Origin: Bacillus sp. FJAT-22090 | GTDB taxonomy: Bacteria; Bacillota; Bacilli; Bacillales_A; Planococcaceae | NCBI RefSeq assembly: GCF_007676755.1 | Contig: NZ_VEBK01000014.1 | Location: forward strand, 43,482-107,481 | DNA: 64,000 nt | Direction: 5' to 3' | Shown: positions 9,021 through 18,159 of the stretch, piece after piece | Layout: every line of letters begins with the position of its first letter | How positions within the stretch are numbered: the stretch's first letter is position 1 | The notes under the pieces: model-generated | Told to the model about the DNA's origin: nothing | Database searches by the model: none | The model's input: the letters and a program-made list of their open reading frames with translations, nothing else | Position numbers and translations under genes: made by a program

Positions 9021-10165
9021 ATAATCGAATCTTATTATCTTCCCCGCATATGTGTGGAAATGAACAAAAATATATAAATGAGGCATTTAAAACGAATTGG
9101 ATCGCCCCTCTTGGTCCAAATGTGGAGAAGTTTGAACGAGAATTAGCAAGATACGTAGGAATTGCAGATGCGGCTGCAGTTAGTTCTGGTACAGCAGCAA
9201 TTGATTTAGCATTAAATATACTTGGTGTAGGAGTAGGGGATATTGTATTTTGTTCAAGTTTAACGTTCATTGCAAGCGCAAACCCGATTGTTTATCGAGG
9301 GGCAACTCCAGTCTTTATTGACTCGGATTTCGATACATGGAATATGTCACCGCAAGCATTAAAAAAAGCTTTTATCGCAGCTTCGGATAGGAAAAAACTT
9401 CCACGAGCTGTTATTATCGTTAATTTATACGGACAAAGTGCACAAATGGATGAATTAATAAAGATATGTAATGAGTATGATGTACCAATTATAGAGGATG
9501 CAGCAGAATCACTTGGCTCACTGTATAAAGGAAAAAAAAGTGGGACATTCGGTACATTTGGGATTTATTCATTCAATGGCAATAAAATAATTACAACTTC
9601 AGGTGGAGGAATGCTGATTTCAAATGACGTGGAGGCTATAAAGCATGCTCGTTTTTTAGCTACTCAAGCCCGGGATGAAGCGAAGCATTATCAGCATAGT
9701 ATGATCGGATATAATTATCGCTTAAGTAATGTGTTAGCGGGAATTGGACTAGGACAATTGGAAGCTTTAAATGAACGTATAGCACAAAAGCGTGCAATTT
9801 TCGGCAGATATAAAGATTGCTTAAGCTCTATCGAAGGTATTTCTTTTAGTCCTGAATTACCAAATACGTTTTCTAATAGATGGCTGAGTGTAATGTTTTT
9901 AAACCCTAAGCGGGTTAGCATTTCTATCAATGACCTCATTGATGCACTTGACTTAGAAAATATTGAAGCACGCCCTGTATGGAAACCACTGCACCTTCAA
10001 CCCATTTTCCAGGAATGTGAATTTTACGCACACGATGAAGAAATAAAAGTGAGTGAAATTCTATTCGCTAATGGAATTTGCTTGCCATCAGATACAAAGA
10101 TGACAGCTGAACAACAAATGAGGGTAATAGAAGTGATTAAGAATAGTGTTGGTTGTAGAACTTAA
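9017..10165 (+). CDS. epsN: DegT/DnrJ/EryC1/StrS (PglE/EpsN-like) sugar aminotransferase
   Basis: PLP-dependent enzyme expected to aminate the UDP-4-keto sugar made by the EpsC-like dehydratase. The 382-residue protein has SSGTAAIDLALNILGVG at about 55, the PLP-contacting EDAAESLGSLYKG at about 159 and SFNGNKIITTSGGGM at about 185 with the Schiff-base Lys in GNK. NYRLSNVLAGIGLGQLE follows at about 236. It is the last gene of the polysaccharide cluster; together with the preceding acetyltransferase, transferase and the dehydratase at the left edge it completes a bacillosamine-type pathway. The sugar identity is inferred from this gene set. Confidence 0.9.
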   Translation: MNNRILLSSPHMCGNEQKYINEAFKTNWIAPLGPNVEKFERELARYVGIADAAAVSSGTAAIDLALNILGVGVGDIVFCSSLTFIASANPIVYRGATPVFIDSDFDTWNMSPQALKKAFIAASDRKKLPRAVIIVNLYGQSAQMDELIKICNEYDVPIIEDAAESLGSLYKGKKSGTFGTFGIYSFNGNKIITTSGGGMLISNDVEAIKHARFLATQARDEAKHYQHSMIGYNYRLSNVLAGIGLGQLEALNERIAQKRAIFGRYKDCLSSIEGISFSPELPNTFSNRWLSVMFLNPKRVSISINDLIDALDLENIEARPVWKPLHLQPIFQECEFYAHDEEIKVSEILFANGICLPSDTKMTAEQQMRVIEVIKNSVGCRT

Positions 10166-10171
10166 CCAAAT

Positions 10172-10354
10172 TTAATTAGTAAAATCAAATTTTTTTATAT
10201 AGTTACATCCTTCACAGGCTACACCTATTTGTTGATTTGTTTTCGGATCTTTATAGTAAATTTCATCGAAACCACAAATTTCACATTCCATAATATGAAA
10301 AGCTTTGCGGGTTCCAAGAATATTATCTAGTTTCATATCAAAATTTAGCTGCAA
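10172..10354 (-). CDS. Small two-CxxC zinc-ribbon-like protein
   Basis: 60-residue protein with CEICGFDEIYY and CEGCNYIKKF, two Cys pairs about 21 residues apart that look like a zinc ribbon. The start is TTG at 10354, supported by AGGAGG nine bases upstream on the minus strand. It is convergent with the polysaccharide cluster, separated by six bases, so the two transcripts run into each other. I do not recognise a named family; function unknown. The strong ribosome site and intact Cys pairs argue that it is real. Confidence 0.6.
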   Translation of the reverse strand: MQLNFDMKLDNILGTRKAFHIMECEICGFDEIYYKDPKTNQQIGVACEGCNYIKKFDFTN

Positions 10355-10487
10355 GACTACACGCCTCCTATTTTAATTAATGATAAGTCGTTGTATCATG
10401 AAAAAGAGAAAGGAATTCAAATAGATACATAAATAAATCTGCTTACAAAATAGCATCAATGAATTTGAGTTACAGAATAGTTAAAGA

Positions 10488-10519
10488 AAAGAACAGACAA
10501 AAGAAATCTGCTCTTTTTC
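10488..10519 (-). terminator. Rho-independent terminator of the DUF2599-like gene
   Basis: On the minus strand GAGCAGA, an 8-base loop and TCTGTTC form a 7-bp stem (one G-U pair) followed by a T-rich run, about 15 bases after the stop codon at 10534. Confidence 0.6.
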
Positions 10520-10533
10520 ATTTAAGGTTACTT

Positions 10534-11349
10534 TTAAGGGTTACATGATGCCAACACAGTAGAGAAGTAATCTACATTTGGTCTATCAGGTTCTAAATTC
10601 CAAAGGTCCTTCTTCTTAGCAAAGTCAAAATGGCAATCAAATTGATTTTGCATACCTTCCGAATTATACCATTTACTATTGTTAGTATGTATAGATTTTA
10701 TTTTATCCCAAGCATCTATTTTTATTACTTTATTTAGATCGGAGTTTTTTGAACTAGCAACATCTGGTTTTTGTGACAAACTTAATGAAGTTATACCACC
10801 TCTATATATCCATTCACTCTTAGTGAAATAAGTAGAGAAAGAGGTTGCTTTCATGTTTACTTGAATATCGATTAAATTAGAAACGTTTTTTGTTTTCACG
10901 TTTAACAGTAAAATGTTGTTGCTATCTATCGAAGTGATAATTTGTGTATTTCCATCGTTATTGGCTACTTTTACATCAATAACTCCTATTGAATGATTAT
11001 ATTTATTATATATATTACCCGAATTAAAAGTCCTTCCAAATTCATTTTTGTAAAAGACAGCAGTTTCACCTTTATTAAGTTCTAGGGGTACCTGAATTTT
11101 AGTGCCCAAGGTAGATGGAACAAGGGTAATGTTCAGGACTTCGCTATTTCCATCCATCACCTTACTATAGGAGGTTTCTTTGAGTGCTTCAGTTTTAACG
11201 TTAGAAATCATAGTAGGTAAACCAATTGCAATTTTTTTGTTCTCTTCTGTTATTAAATAAGTAGTTTTTTCAAGTGCTTTAACAGAAGTTATATGCCCGA
11301 AACTATAAACTATTGAAAGAACCATTAGTCCAGTGATAATTTTCCTCAT
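10534..11349 (-). CDS. Secreted DUF2599-like protein
   Basis: 271-residue protein with a signal peptide (MRKIITGLMVLSIVYSFGH, cleavage near SVKA-LE at about 25). The C-terminal 95 residues carry a pattern I associate with DUF2599: W-x-x-RGGITSLSLSQKP at about 184, a Trp-Asp-Lys-Ile helix, GMQNQFDCHFDFA at about 234 and WNLEPDRPNVDY with a terminal CNP. The two Cys in this region may form a disulfide outside the cell. The middle region is beta-rich and unrecognised. The gene is monocistronic, with a terminator after it and about 500 bp of gene-free DNA before it. Function is unknown. Confidence 0.7.
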   Translation of the reverse strand: MRKIITGLMVLSIVYSFGHITSVKALEKTTYLITEENKKIAIGLPTMISNVKTEALKETSYSKVMDGNSEVLNITLVPSTLGTKIQVPLELNKGETAVFYKNEFGRTFNSGNIYNKYNHSIGVIDVKVANNDGNTQIITSIDSNNILLLNVKTKNVSNLIDIQVNMKATSFSTYFTKSEWIYRGGITSLSLSQKPDVASSKNSDLNKVIKIDAWDKIKSIHTNNSKWYNSEGMQNQFDCHFDFAKKKDLWNLEPDRPNVDYFSTVLASCNP

Positions 11350-11851
11350 TATTAATAATTTCCCCTAACACTATTTTACTTATTCTCTATATATCCATTG
11401 GCAATTACTAAGTCTCCATTTTGAAGATAACCTAGATAAAATGAAATAGTTTTAAGATATAAATTACTTAATCGATAATGAGCACTCCTAACTATACGGT
11501 AGAACTTTTGTATTAATATTGTCGAACGAGTTCATAATAACATCTGCCTACATAATTGTCATCATAAATTTTTTTCTCTCTCAAAGTTAATCTTTATTCG
11601 AACTTTTGATGCCAAACGTAGACAACTAAATAGGAAATGCATCCAATCCTATTATTTCTTATAAATGTAGAATGTAGAATCTTTACTCACTATCTTGAAT
11701 AATAAAAATAGATGCAGTTACTTAGTGCCTAATAATGGAACTTTAAATAATTCTTTCTATCCATTATACTAGTGTCTAGAAGTAACCAGAAGTACAATAT
11801 TATTCAAAAATAGCTAATATATTACTTCAGAGGTTATCTTGGTTTAGCGAT
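11350..11851. other. Gene-free intergenic region
   Basis: About 500 bp between divergent genes. AT-rich, without an ORF supported by a ribosome site. It must hold the promoters of both neighbours, but I cannot pick out convincing -35/-10 pairs. No repeat or strong hairpin seen. Confidence 0.4.
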
Positions 11852-11869
11852 TTGATTAGGGGGATTTTT

Positions 11870-12367
11870 TTGGAGAACGTAAATGTTTATGTTGATTTTA
11901 AGTTGAATATTGAAGAAGGGACTTCATTATTTAATGTGGAGGCCCAGTGTTTAATATTTACAGAGGATTTAGATCAATCGGTGAATGTGGGGCATGCCTC
12001 CTTCTATTTAATTAATCCTGTTAAAAGTTCTTATTTAGACGTTTGTGGGGATGCAGATTGTATATCTTCGGACTTGTCTCACTCATTGATAAGTTTAAGA
12101 GATATTTGTGATGTAGAGAGCATCCAGGGATTAGTGGCAACTGGCCATTTCATAAATATAAAAGAAGATTGGCGTGGAAAAGGATTAGGCAAAGCTTTTA
12201 TAAAGAAAATGATCGAACAACTAACACTTTTAAATGTAGGGATCATGGTTTTAATAGCTAGAAATACAAATGAATTTCCTTATTATAGCGAATTGGGATT
12301 TCAACCGCTGAAAAATAAAGCTGATATTTCGTTGATGTATCGTTATGCAGACGATATTAATGTGTAA
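11870..12367 (+). CDS. GNAT-family N-acetyltransferase
   Basis: 165-residue acetyltransferase with the acetyl-CoA loop EDWRGKGLGKAFIKKMIEQL (R-G-x-G-L-G type) at about residues 98-117 and a late FPYYSELGFQPL, the usual GNAT beta6-beta7 ending. I choose TTG 11870, six bases after AGGGGG, over TTG 11852, which overlaps that ribosome site. The N-terminal half does not resemble a specific subfamily, so the acceptor is unknown. Monocistronic, followed by a strong shared terminator. Confidence 0.75.
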   Translation: MENVNVYVDFKLNIEEGTSLFNVEAQCLIFTEDLDQSVNVGHASFYLINPVKSSYLDVCGDADCISSDLSHSLISLRDICDVESIQGLVATGHFINIKEDWRGKGLGKAFIKKMIEQLTLLNVGIMVLIARNTNEFPYYSELGFQPLKNKADISLMYRYADDINV

Positions 12368-12391
12368 AATACATAGACAACTTATCAAAGT

Positions 12392-12431
12392 ACCAGTGTC
12401 CCAGTATTTTTACGAGGACACTGGTTTTCTT
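12392..12431. terminator. Bidirectional terminator between convergent genes
   Basis: ACCAGTGTCC at 12392 pairs perfectly with GGACACTGGT at 12416, followed by TTTTCTTT. The GNAT gene ends at 12367 and the minus-strand wall hydrolase at 12431, so the hairpin can serve both. Confidence 0.8.
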
Positions 12432-13993
12432 TATTTTAAATATCTCCTTGCACTTGAATAATTCGTTTTGTAAACTCCTGCGGAAATCGATTCAATTTTG
12501 ACTTTGTCTGATGCATTTGGAGCGTGTAACATTTTCCCATCTCCTATATACAAACCGACGTGATATACTTTTCCTTTTCCTTTATTGCCCGCAAAAAATA
12601 CCAAGTCTCCAGGTTGTAGATCTTTCTTTGCGACTGCTGTCCCTTTTGTTGCTTGGTAAAAGGAATCGCGCGGAATAAGGATTCCATGATTTTTATAAAC
12701 AGAGTAAATAATTCCCGAACAGTCGTAACCATATGAAGATGTTCCTGCCCATAAATAAGGAAGACCTAAGAACATTTTTGCACTGTTTACAATATCCTTT
12801 TGGCTTGGTTTTGGGATAGCTGCGTAATTTTTAAAGGGTTTGGCATCCTTTTTCAGTAAATATTTAACACCGTTTGCTGGTGTTTGTACATGTAGCCATT
12901 CGCCTTCTTCTTTCACAATAGGTAGGATAGTTGAATAGCTGATTTGAATAAAGCTTTTCTTTTTGCCCATATCGTTATATAAAGTAGCACTTTTTGCATT
13001 TACAACAGCAATCGAACAATTGCTATAGTCTGTAGCCGTTTCCACGATATGTGCTTTAGGGACCCATCCGGGGTATCCTTCTTTTTGATATGGTACGAAC
13101 TGATCATTAATCGCTATTCTAACCCAATTTCCACTCGTTTTTAACACAGTTACCTGATCTCCATACAGTGCTTGTGTATCGACTTTATCAACCAACCACC
13201 ATTTTTGTTTTAAGTTCATACTTTTCGTCCATTTAGAAATATCTACAGGGGTGGAAATGGAAGGGCGATCGACAGAGCGAGCTATGTTTGGATTATGCCA
13301 AAGAGAAGTTGCCTGTACATTTACCTTGTATGTTTTTGTTTTACTTGGTTTTTCGCATGCCCTAACCTCTTGCGTAGGAGGAAGTGCTTTGCGGAAATCA
13401 GGATGCAACACACGTGCAAGATAAGTGGCAAAATCGCCTTTTGTTATATTGTCTAAAGGCTTATATGTATTATCTGTATAACCTGTTGCAATATGTAGTG
13501 ATTGTAATGTGTTAATCGCCTCTGATACCCAATATTCAGGAAGTACATCAACGAAAGATGTCTTTGTAGTGCCTTTCAAATTAAAAGCCCTCACGAGATA
13601 GACGGCACCCTCTCCTCTTGTAAAAGGGGCATTTGGGTTAAACGCACCGTTCGCATCTGCTATCATAATTCCTTCATTCGAAACTGCTGCCATGAATGGG
13701 TAACCTGGATGAGTCGCATCTACATCCGTAAAGTCTACTTCCATCTGTTCTGTGGGAGCCAGCCCCAATGACTTTACTATCATTTCAGCCGCCTCAAGAC
13801 GGGTAATCGCTTCATTGACTCCAAAGTTTTTTGAAGGGTTTCCAACTAATATTCCTTTAGAAGCTAAAAAATCTAGCTCTGCTTTTGCTAAATAATCGTC
13901 CCCCACATCTTTGAACAATGGAGCAGCTGAAGCAGTACTAAATGTGGAAAATAAAAAGATAATCCCAATAAAAAATGCGATATGTTTTTTCAT
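12431..13993 (-). CDS. SLH-domain NlpC/P60 cell-wall hydrolase
   Basis: Secreted 520-residue endopeptidase anchored to the wall by S-layer homology domains. Order: signal peptide (cleavage after STASA, about 23), three SLH modules (about 28-200, each with the F-x-D-V...A-x-x-L pattern, for example FTRGEGAVYLVRAF), two SH3-like segments (about 220-380), and an NlpC/P60 domain (about 400-520). The catalytic triad is visible as Cys in YDCSGIIYS, His in YHVGLYIGDG and His in MLHAPN. P60 enzymes cut between D-Glu and the diamino acid of the peptidoglycan stem. SLH modules bind pyruvylated wall polymers, so the organism is expected to carry that ligand. Monocistronic. Confidence 0.92.
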   Translation of the reverse strand: MKKHIAFFIGIIFLFSTFSTASAAPLFKDVGDDYLAKAELDFLASKGILVGNPSKNFGVNEAITRLEAAEMIVKSLGLAPTEQMEVDFTDVDATHPGYPFMAAVSNEGIMIADANGAFNPNAPFTRGEGAVYLVRAFNLKGTTKTSFVDVLPEYWVSEAINTLQSLHIATGYTDNTYKPLDNITKGDFATYLARVLHPDFRKALPPTQEVRACEKPSKTKTYKVNVQATSLWHNPNIARSVDRPSISTPVDISKWTKSMNLKQKWWLVDKVDTQALYGDQVTVLKTSGNWVRIAINDQFVPYQKEGYPGWVPKAHIVETATDYSNCSIAVVNAKSATLYNDMGKKKSFIQISYSTILPIVKEEGEWLHVQTPANGVKYLLKKDAKPFKNYAAIPKPSQKDIVNSAKMFLGLPYLWAGTSSYGYDCSGIIYSVYKNHGILIPRDSFYQATKGTAVAKKDLQPGDLVFFAGNKGKGKVYHVGLYIGDGKMLHAPNASDKVKIESISAGVYKTNYSSARRYLK

Positions 13994-14080
13994 ATATACT
14001 CCATCCCTCCTCTATTTACTATACAAGAGACTATCTTTTTTTGCTAGATTAAAAATTCAGATATTTTAAATCTCTAATAT

Positions 14081-14114
14081 AAAAAAGCCATGCGAATAGG
14101 ACCATTCGCAAAGC
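14081..14114 (-). terminator. Terminator of the zinc-ribbon membrane protein gene
   Basis: TGCGAAT at 14091 and ATTCGCA at 14104 form a 7-bp stem extended by flanking GC pairs. Read on the minus strand it ends in six T, just after the gene stop at 14130. Confidence 0.75.
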
Positions 14115-14129
14115 TCTCTTTTGCTTCTT

Positions 14130-14897
14130 TCAAAACAAGTAAATCATATTATCCAAATACCTTCCCAACGTCGAATCGGCCAAAAGGGTTACGATAATCA
14201 CAAACAACAAAACATAAACCGCAATATATAGGATAAAACCATATAAAGGATCTATTTCACTTGGATTTTTCGTTATTAAAAAGCTAACTAAGTACAATGG
14301 CAAAACAAACATGGTGATTATAAAACTAATAACTAACATTATATTTCCAAACGTAAATGATTGGATAATCATGAGAAGTAGGGAAAGGGAAATAGTTACA
14401 ACGAGAGGAGATAACTGCCCGCCATAAAAACTAATAATGGCTTTTAAAGAATACTGGGAACCGAAAAAGCTATTAATAATAAAAAGGCTAAATATTGAAA
14501 TAGCGAAAAATAGGAAAGTGAGTAATATTATTTGGATAAAATAAGGAAAAAAGAATAAAGAATCTCCCCGGAGGTTGTTATGAGTTATTAAATATAGAGA
14601 TATTGTATACAGCAATGTAAATAAAACAATGCTAAATAACCCGTTGGAAAAGTCTTTTTCTCCTTGCTGAAACGCAAATGAAGGCTTCTTTAACTGTTGG
14701 ATGAAATAGGTCCTATAAATAGATGATCTCTGTTTCAAATTTTCTATATGTATATTAGGTTCGACAGGCTGTACGGATGTTTTTGCTGTAGTATTTCGTT
14801 CCGTACGCAATAAAACTTTTTCAAATTTATTTCCACATGTTCCGCAAAAGTTTCCAACGACTTGTTCTTGCCCGCAATTTGAGCAGACGATATGCAT
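14130..14897 (-). CDS. Zinc-ribbon membrane protein (Yip1-like topology)
   Basis: 255-residue protein starting with a double-Cys zinc ribbon (CSNCG and CGTCG, residues 5-22), a polar linker to about residue 85, then five hydrophobic segments to the C-terminus, the layout of the Yip1-like or DUF-type zinc-ribbon membrane proteins common in Bacillales. No catalytic motif is seen; the role is unknown. The ATG lies only 2 bases after GGGAGG, unusually close. It is divergent from the hybrid sensor kinase with about 160 bp between them. Confidence 0.7.
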   Translation of the reverse strand: MHIVCSNCGQEQVVGNFCGTCGNKFEKVLLRTERNTTAKTSVQPVEPNIHIENLKQRSSIYRTYFIQQLKKPSFAFQQGEKDFSNGLFSIVLFTLLYTISLYLITHNNLRGDSLFFFPYFIQIILLTFLFFAISIFSLFIINSFFGSQYSLKAIISFYGGQLSPLVVTISLSLLLMIIQSFTFGNIMLVISFIITMFVLPLYLVSFLITKNPSEIDPLYGFILYIAVYVLLFVIIVTLLADSTLGRYLDNMIYLF

Positions 14898-15057
14898 TGC
14901 CTCCCGTTTGTTTTTATAGGTAATGTATGAAGTTTGCTTGAAAAGTATACTTAAGCGACCTGTCTTGGCCAGAAATCCCTATGATAAATTTGTTTGTAAA
15001 AATGAATGTTTTCGTTGTACAGTGGATAAAGGAGTATTTTGGTAAAGGAGGTACCTC

Positions 15058-18000
15058 ATGGTGAAGAGAAAAGTTTTCATCTTTCTTTCAATTAGTATTT
15101 TTCTATTAACGCTATTATATATAATCAAACCATTTCAAACAGACACTTCCTCACCTTTTCCAATACAAAATGGAATTCTTTCCTTGGAAGATTGGGATGA
15201 AGAAGATCAGATAATTGAGCTGAATGGGGATTGGGATTTCTTTCCCGATACTCTAATCGTTCCTAGTCCCAATTATGATGTTTTTGCCATCAGTCAAGAA
15301 AATCGAAAGCAAATAACAGTGCCAGGAGAATGGAATGACCGGTTGAAAGAAAGTGGTCCTCACGGAGTAGGTACTTATCGATTGATTGTTAAAGTACCGA
15401 AGGAAGGGAGATATGGGATAAAGGCAGCCTCGATCCGTAACTCCAGCAAAATTTATATAAATGGAAAAGAAGTAGGAGGGGTGGGTAACCCTACAGAGCG
15501 TATTGAAGATTTTAAATATGATAATAGAAAATACACAGTGTATGGGGAAAGTGAAAATAGACAGCTAGAGATTGTCGTGCTAGTTGCTAATTTAACCTAT
15601 TATACAGGGGGCATCACACATCCACTAAAATTTGGGACTGCACAAAACATAATAGCCAAACATGAAATGGATCGGCTTATTAAAATGATGATAATTACGG
15701 GGTTTTTACTCATGGGAATTATCCACTTTTTTACGTTTATACAAAGGAAAAAGTATTTATATGAGCTGTTCTTTGCGCTATTTTGCATTACGCTAGGGGT
15801 ATATACCTCCATGCTGAATGAATATTTATTTTTTCTTGTGTTTCCTGGGTTTGATGCAAAGGAACAGACGAGATTACAGTTGTTGGTCATCCATTTAGTC
15901 GTACTGTTTTTCTTATTGTTTGTTTATCATTTGTTTAAGCAATATGCAAAGAAAAAAATAGTGATTGTTCTAAGCAGCTTGTTGTGCATACAAATAGTTA
16001 TTTACGGGACGAAGAATCCGGTTATTCTGTTGGTTAGACACCTTTCTTTAACGACAAGACAGATTCTAATTGTGTTCTTTTTAGCTATATGCTTTGTTTA
16101 TATTCTTGTTGTTTTGATGAGAGCCTTTTTAAGGAAAAAAGAGGATACAGAGTATTTATTGCTTACAATGACTACTTTTATGTGCTATGGATTATTATTA
16201 GGGCTGGAATTCCTGTTCGAACTACAAGTTAAGAGTATATTATCCGCTTTAAGTTTACTTATGATTTTTAGTTTGTCCCTACTGATGGGACATCGTTATC
16301 AAGCTGCCTTTAATAGGGTAGAAGGATTATCGGAGGAACTTCTTTTGTATGACCGGTTAAAAGATGAATTTCTAGTAAAGACGTCGCATGAACTCAGCAC
16401 CCCCTTACATGGGATTATCAACTTATCTAAGTTATTAATGGAAGGAATCGATGGGCCTTTAAAACGTAAGCAGCAGGAAAATATTATTTTAATACATAAT
16501 GTAGGCAAACGTCTGGCAAGTTTAGTAGAAGACCTGTTATTTGTATCTACCATTAAAAAAGGAGAAACTCGTCTAGCTGCACGTCCTGTCAATATTTCCA
16601 TCGTGGAGGAAGTGCTCGCTGAGATGAATTATTTGATCTCACCGATGCAACAGCTGAAGCTTGTAAATAATATGCCAAAAAATCTTCCGCCGATTTATAT
16701 GGATGAACAAAAGCTGAAGCAGGTCTTTTTTAACTTAATATATAATGCAATTAAATACACAGCAGCTGGAAGCATAACGATTGAAGCAGAAGTTAGAGAA
16801 ACACAGATGTACATCTCGGTATCTGATACGGGTAAAGGAATAGAAAAAGAGCATTTGGAATTGATCTTCTCTTCCTTCTATCAAATAGAGAGTAGCAGAT
16901 CCGGAGATTCAACTGGACTTGGGTTGGGATTAAGTATTACAAAAAATATTATTGAAAGCTCTGGAGGGCGTATTTGGGCAGCTTCTAAAATTGGTCAGGG
17001 CTCTCGTTTCACTTTTACTGCTCCCCTTGCCACTACACAGCAGCTTGGAGAAGTGATAGAACCGCAAAACATCGCAGAGATTTTTCAGCGGACAAACGAA
17101 GTGGGACTTTTACAGTCAGCAACATCCGTATCAACAGAAAAGGAGAAGGCGATAAAACCATATACTGTTCTAGTGGTAGATAATGAGCCTGCAAACTTGC
17201 AAGTGCTCATCAATATGATCCACTCTTTAAACTATCATGTCATCGCTGCAAGCAGTGGCTCAGAAGCGATGGCTATTCTAAAAAAAGAAACAATCGACCT
17301 TGTTATCATAGATTTAATGATGCCAAATATGTCAGGATACGAATTATGCCAAGCAGTGCGAAAGGAATATGATCTTGTTGAGCTCCCAGTCATTATATTG
17401 ACAGCAGCTGGGCAACTATCCGATTTAGTCGCTTCGTTTCAGGTAGGTGCGAATGACTTTTTACAAAAGCCAGTAAATTTAGATGAGCTAAAGGCTAGAG
17501 TAGAGTCGCTATTATTAATGAAAAAATCTGCAGAGGATGCTATTAAAGACGAGTTGAGTTTTTTTTATGCACAAATAACTCCCCATTTTTTATATAATAC
17601 ACTTAATACGATTATCGGATTAAGCTATAATGATGTAGAAAAAACTCGAGAGGCTCTACAGCATCTAGCCATCTACTTTCGGGCCAAATTGGATGCCCGG
17701 GAACATCATGCGCTCGTAGAACTAGAGGATGAAGTGGAGCTTGTACAAGCTTACTTGGCGATTGAACAAATACGTTTTGGCGATAGGCTAACTATTGAGT
17801 ACGCTATCGATGAGACAATTGAAACGTATATTCCATCGATGACTATTCAGCCGTTAGTGGAAAATGCAGTACAGCATGGCATTTCAAAACAAAAGCATGG
17901 AGGTACTTTATTGCTAGCGATTGAGCGTGAATCCTCTAACATAAAAATAACGATTGAGGATAATGGGGTTGGCATACCTCTTGAAAAACAACAAGAATTA

Positions 18001-18159
18001 CTGGAAGGTAAAAACAATCGAATCGGATTTACTAATCCATTGAAAAAACTTACCCTTATTAAAGGTGCAACTTTTCAATTAGATAGTGAAGAAGGTAAAG
18101 GGACAAAAATAACAATACGATTGCCTGAGGTAAAAAACAATGAGAGTATTATTGGTTGA
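15058..18159 (+). CDS. Hybrid sensor kinase: 7TM sensor, HisKA-HATPase, receiver, second LytS-type kinase core
   Basis: 1033-residue membrane sensor. Order: TM segment (7-25), extracytoplasmic jelly-roll-like domain (about 35-200), seven TM segments of 7TMR-DISM type (about 205-410), HisKA with SHELSTPLHGI (His 444), HATPase with DTGKGIEKEHLELIF and LGLGLSITKNI, a receiver domain with acceptor Asp 752 (IIDLMMPNMSG) and KP Lys, then a LytS-like HisKA_7TM core with ITPHFLYNTLNTI (His 843) and a final HATPase with DNGVGIPLEKQ. So the protein carries two complete kinase cores and an internal receiver. ATG follows a perfect AAAGGAGG site. It overlaps the response regulator by 20 bp, indicating a cognate pair. 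Its placement upstream of the sortase and adhesin suggests it senses an outside signal and controls their expression. Confidence 0.9.
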   Translation: MVKRKVFIFLSISIFLLTLLYIIKPFQTDTSSPFPIQNGILSLEDWDEEDQIIELNGDWDFFPDTLIVPSPNYDVFAISQENRKQITVPGEWNDRLKESGPHGVGTYRLIVKVPKEGRYGIKAASIRNSSKIYINGKEVGGVGNPTERIEDFKYDNRKYTVYGESENRQLEIVVLVANLTYYTGGITHPLKFGTAQNIIAKHEMDRLIKMMIITGFLLMGIIHFFTFIQRKKYLYELFFALFCITLGVYTSMLNEYLFFLVFPGFDAKEQTRLQLLVIHLVVLFFLLFVYHLFKQYAKKKIVIVLSSLLCIQIVIYGTKNPVILLVRHLSLTTRQILIVFFLAICFVYILVVLMRAFLRKKEDTEYLLLTMTTFMCYGLLLGLEFLFELQVKSILSALSLLMIFSLSLLMGHRYQAAFNRVEGLSEELLLYDRLKDEFLVKTSHELSTPLHGIINLSKLLMEGIDGPLKRKQQENIILIHNVGKRLASLVEDLLFVSTIKKGETRLAARPVNISIVEEVLAEMNYLISPMQQLKLVNNMPKNLPPIYMDEQKLKQVFFNLIYNAIKYTAAGSITIEAEVRETQMYISVSDTGKGIEKEHLELIFSSFYQIESSRSGDSTGLGLGLSITKNIIESSGGRIWAASKIGQGSRFTFTAPLATTQQLGEVIEPQNIAEIFQRTNEVGLLQSATSVSTEKEKAIKPYTVLVVDNEPANLQVLINMIHSLNYHVIAASSGSEAMAILKKETIDLVIIDLMMPNMSGYELCQAVRKEYDLVELPVIILTAAGQLSDLVASFQVGANDFLQKPVNLDELKARVESLLLMKKSAEDAIKDELSFFYAQITPHFLYNTLNTIIGLSYNDVEKTREALQHLAIYFRAKLDAREHHALVELEDEVELVQAYLAIEQIRFGDRLTIEYAIDETIETYIPSMTIQPLVENAVQHGISKQKHGGTLLLAIERESSNIKITIEDNGVGIPLEKQQELLEGKNNRIGFTNPLKKLTLIKGATFQLDSEEGKGTKITIRLPEVKNNESIIG

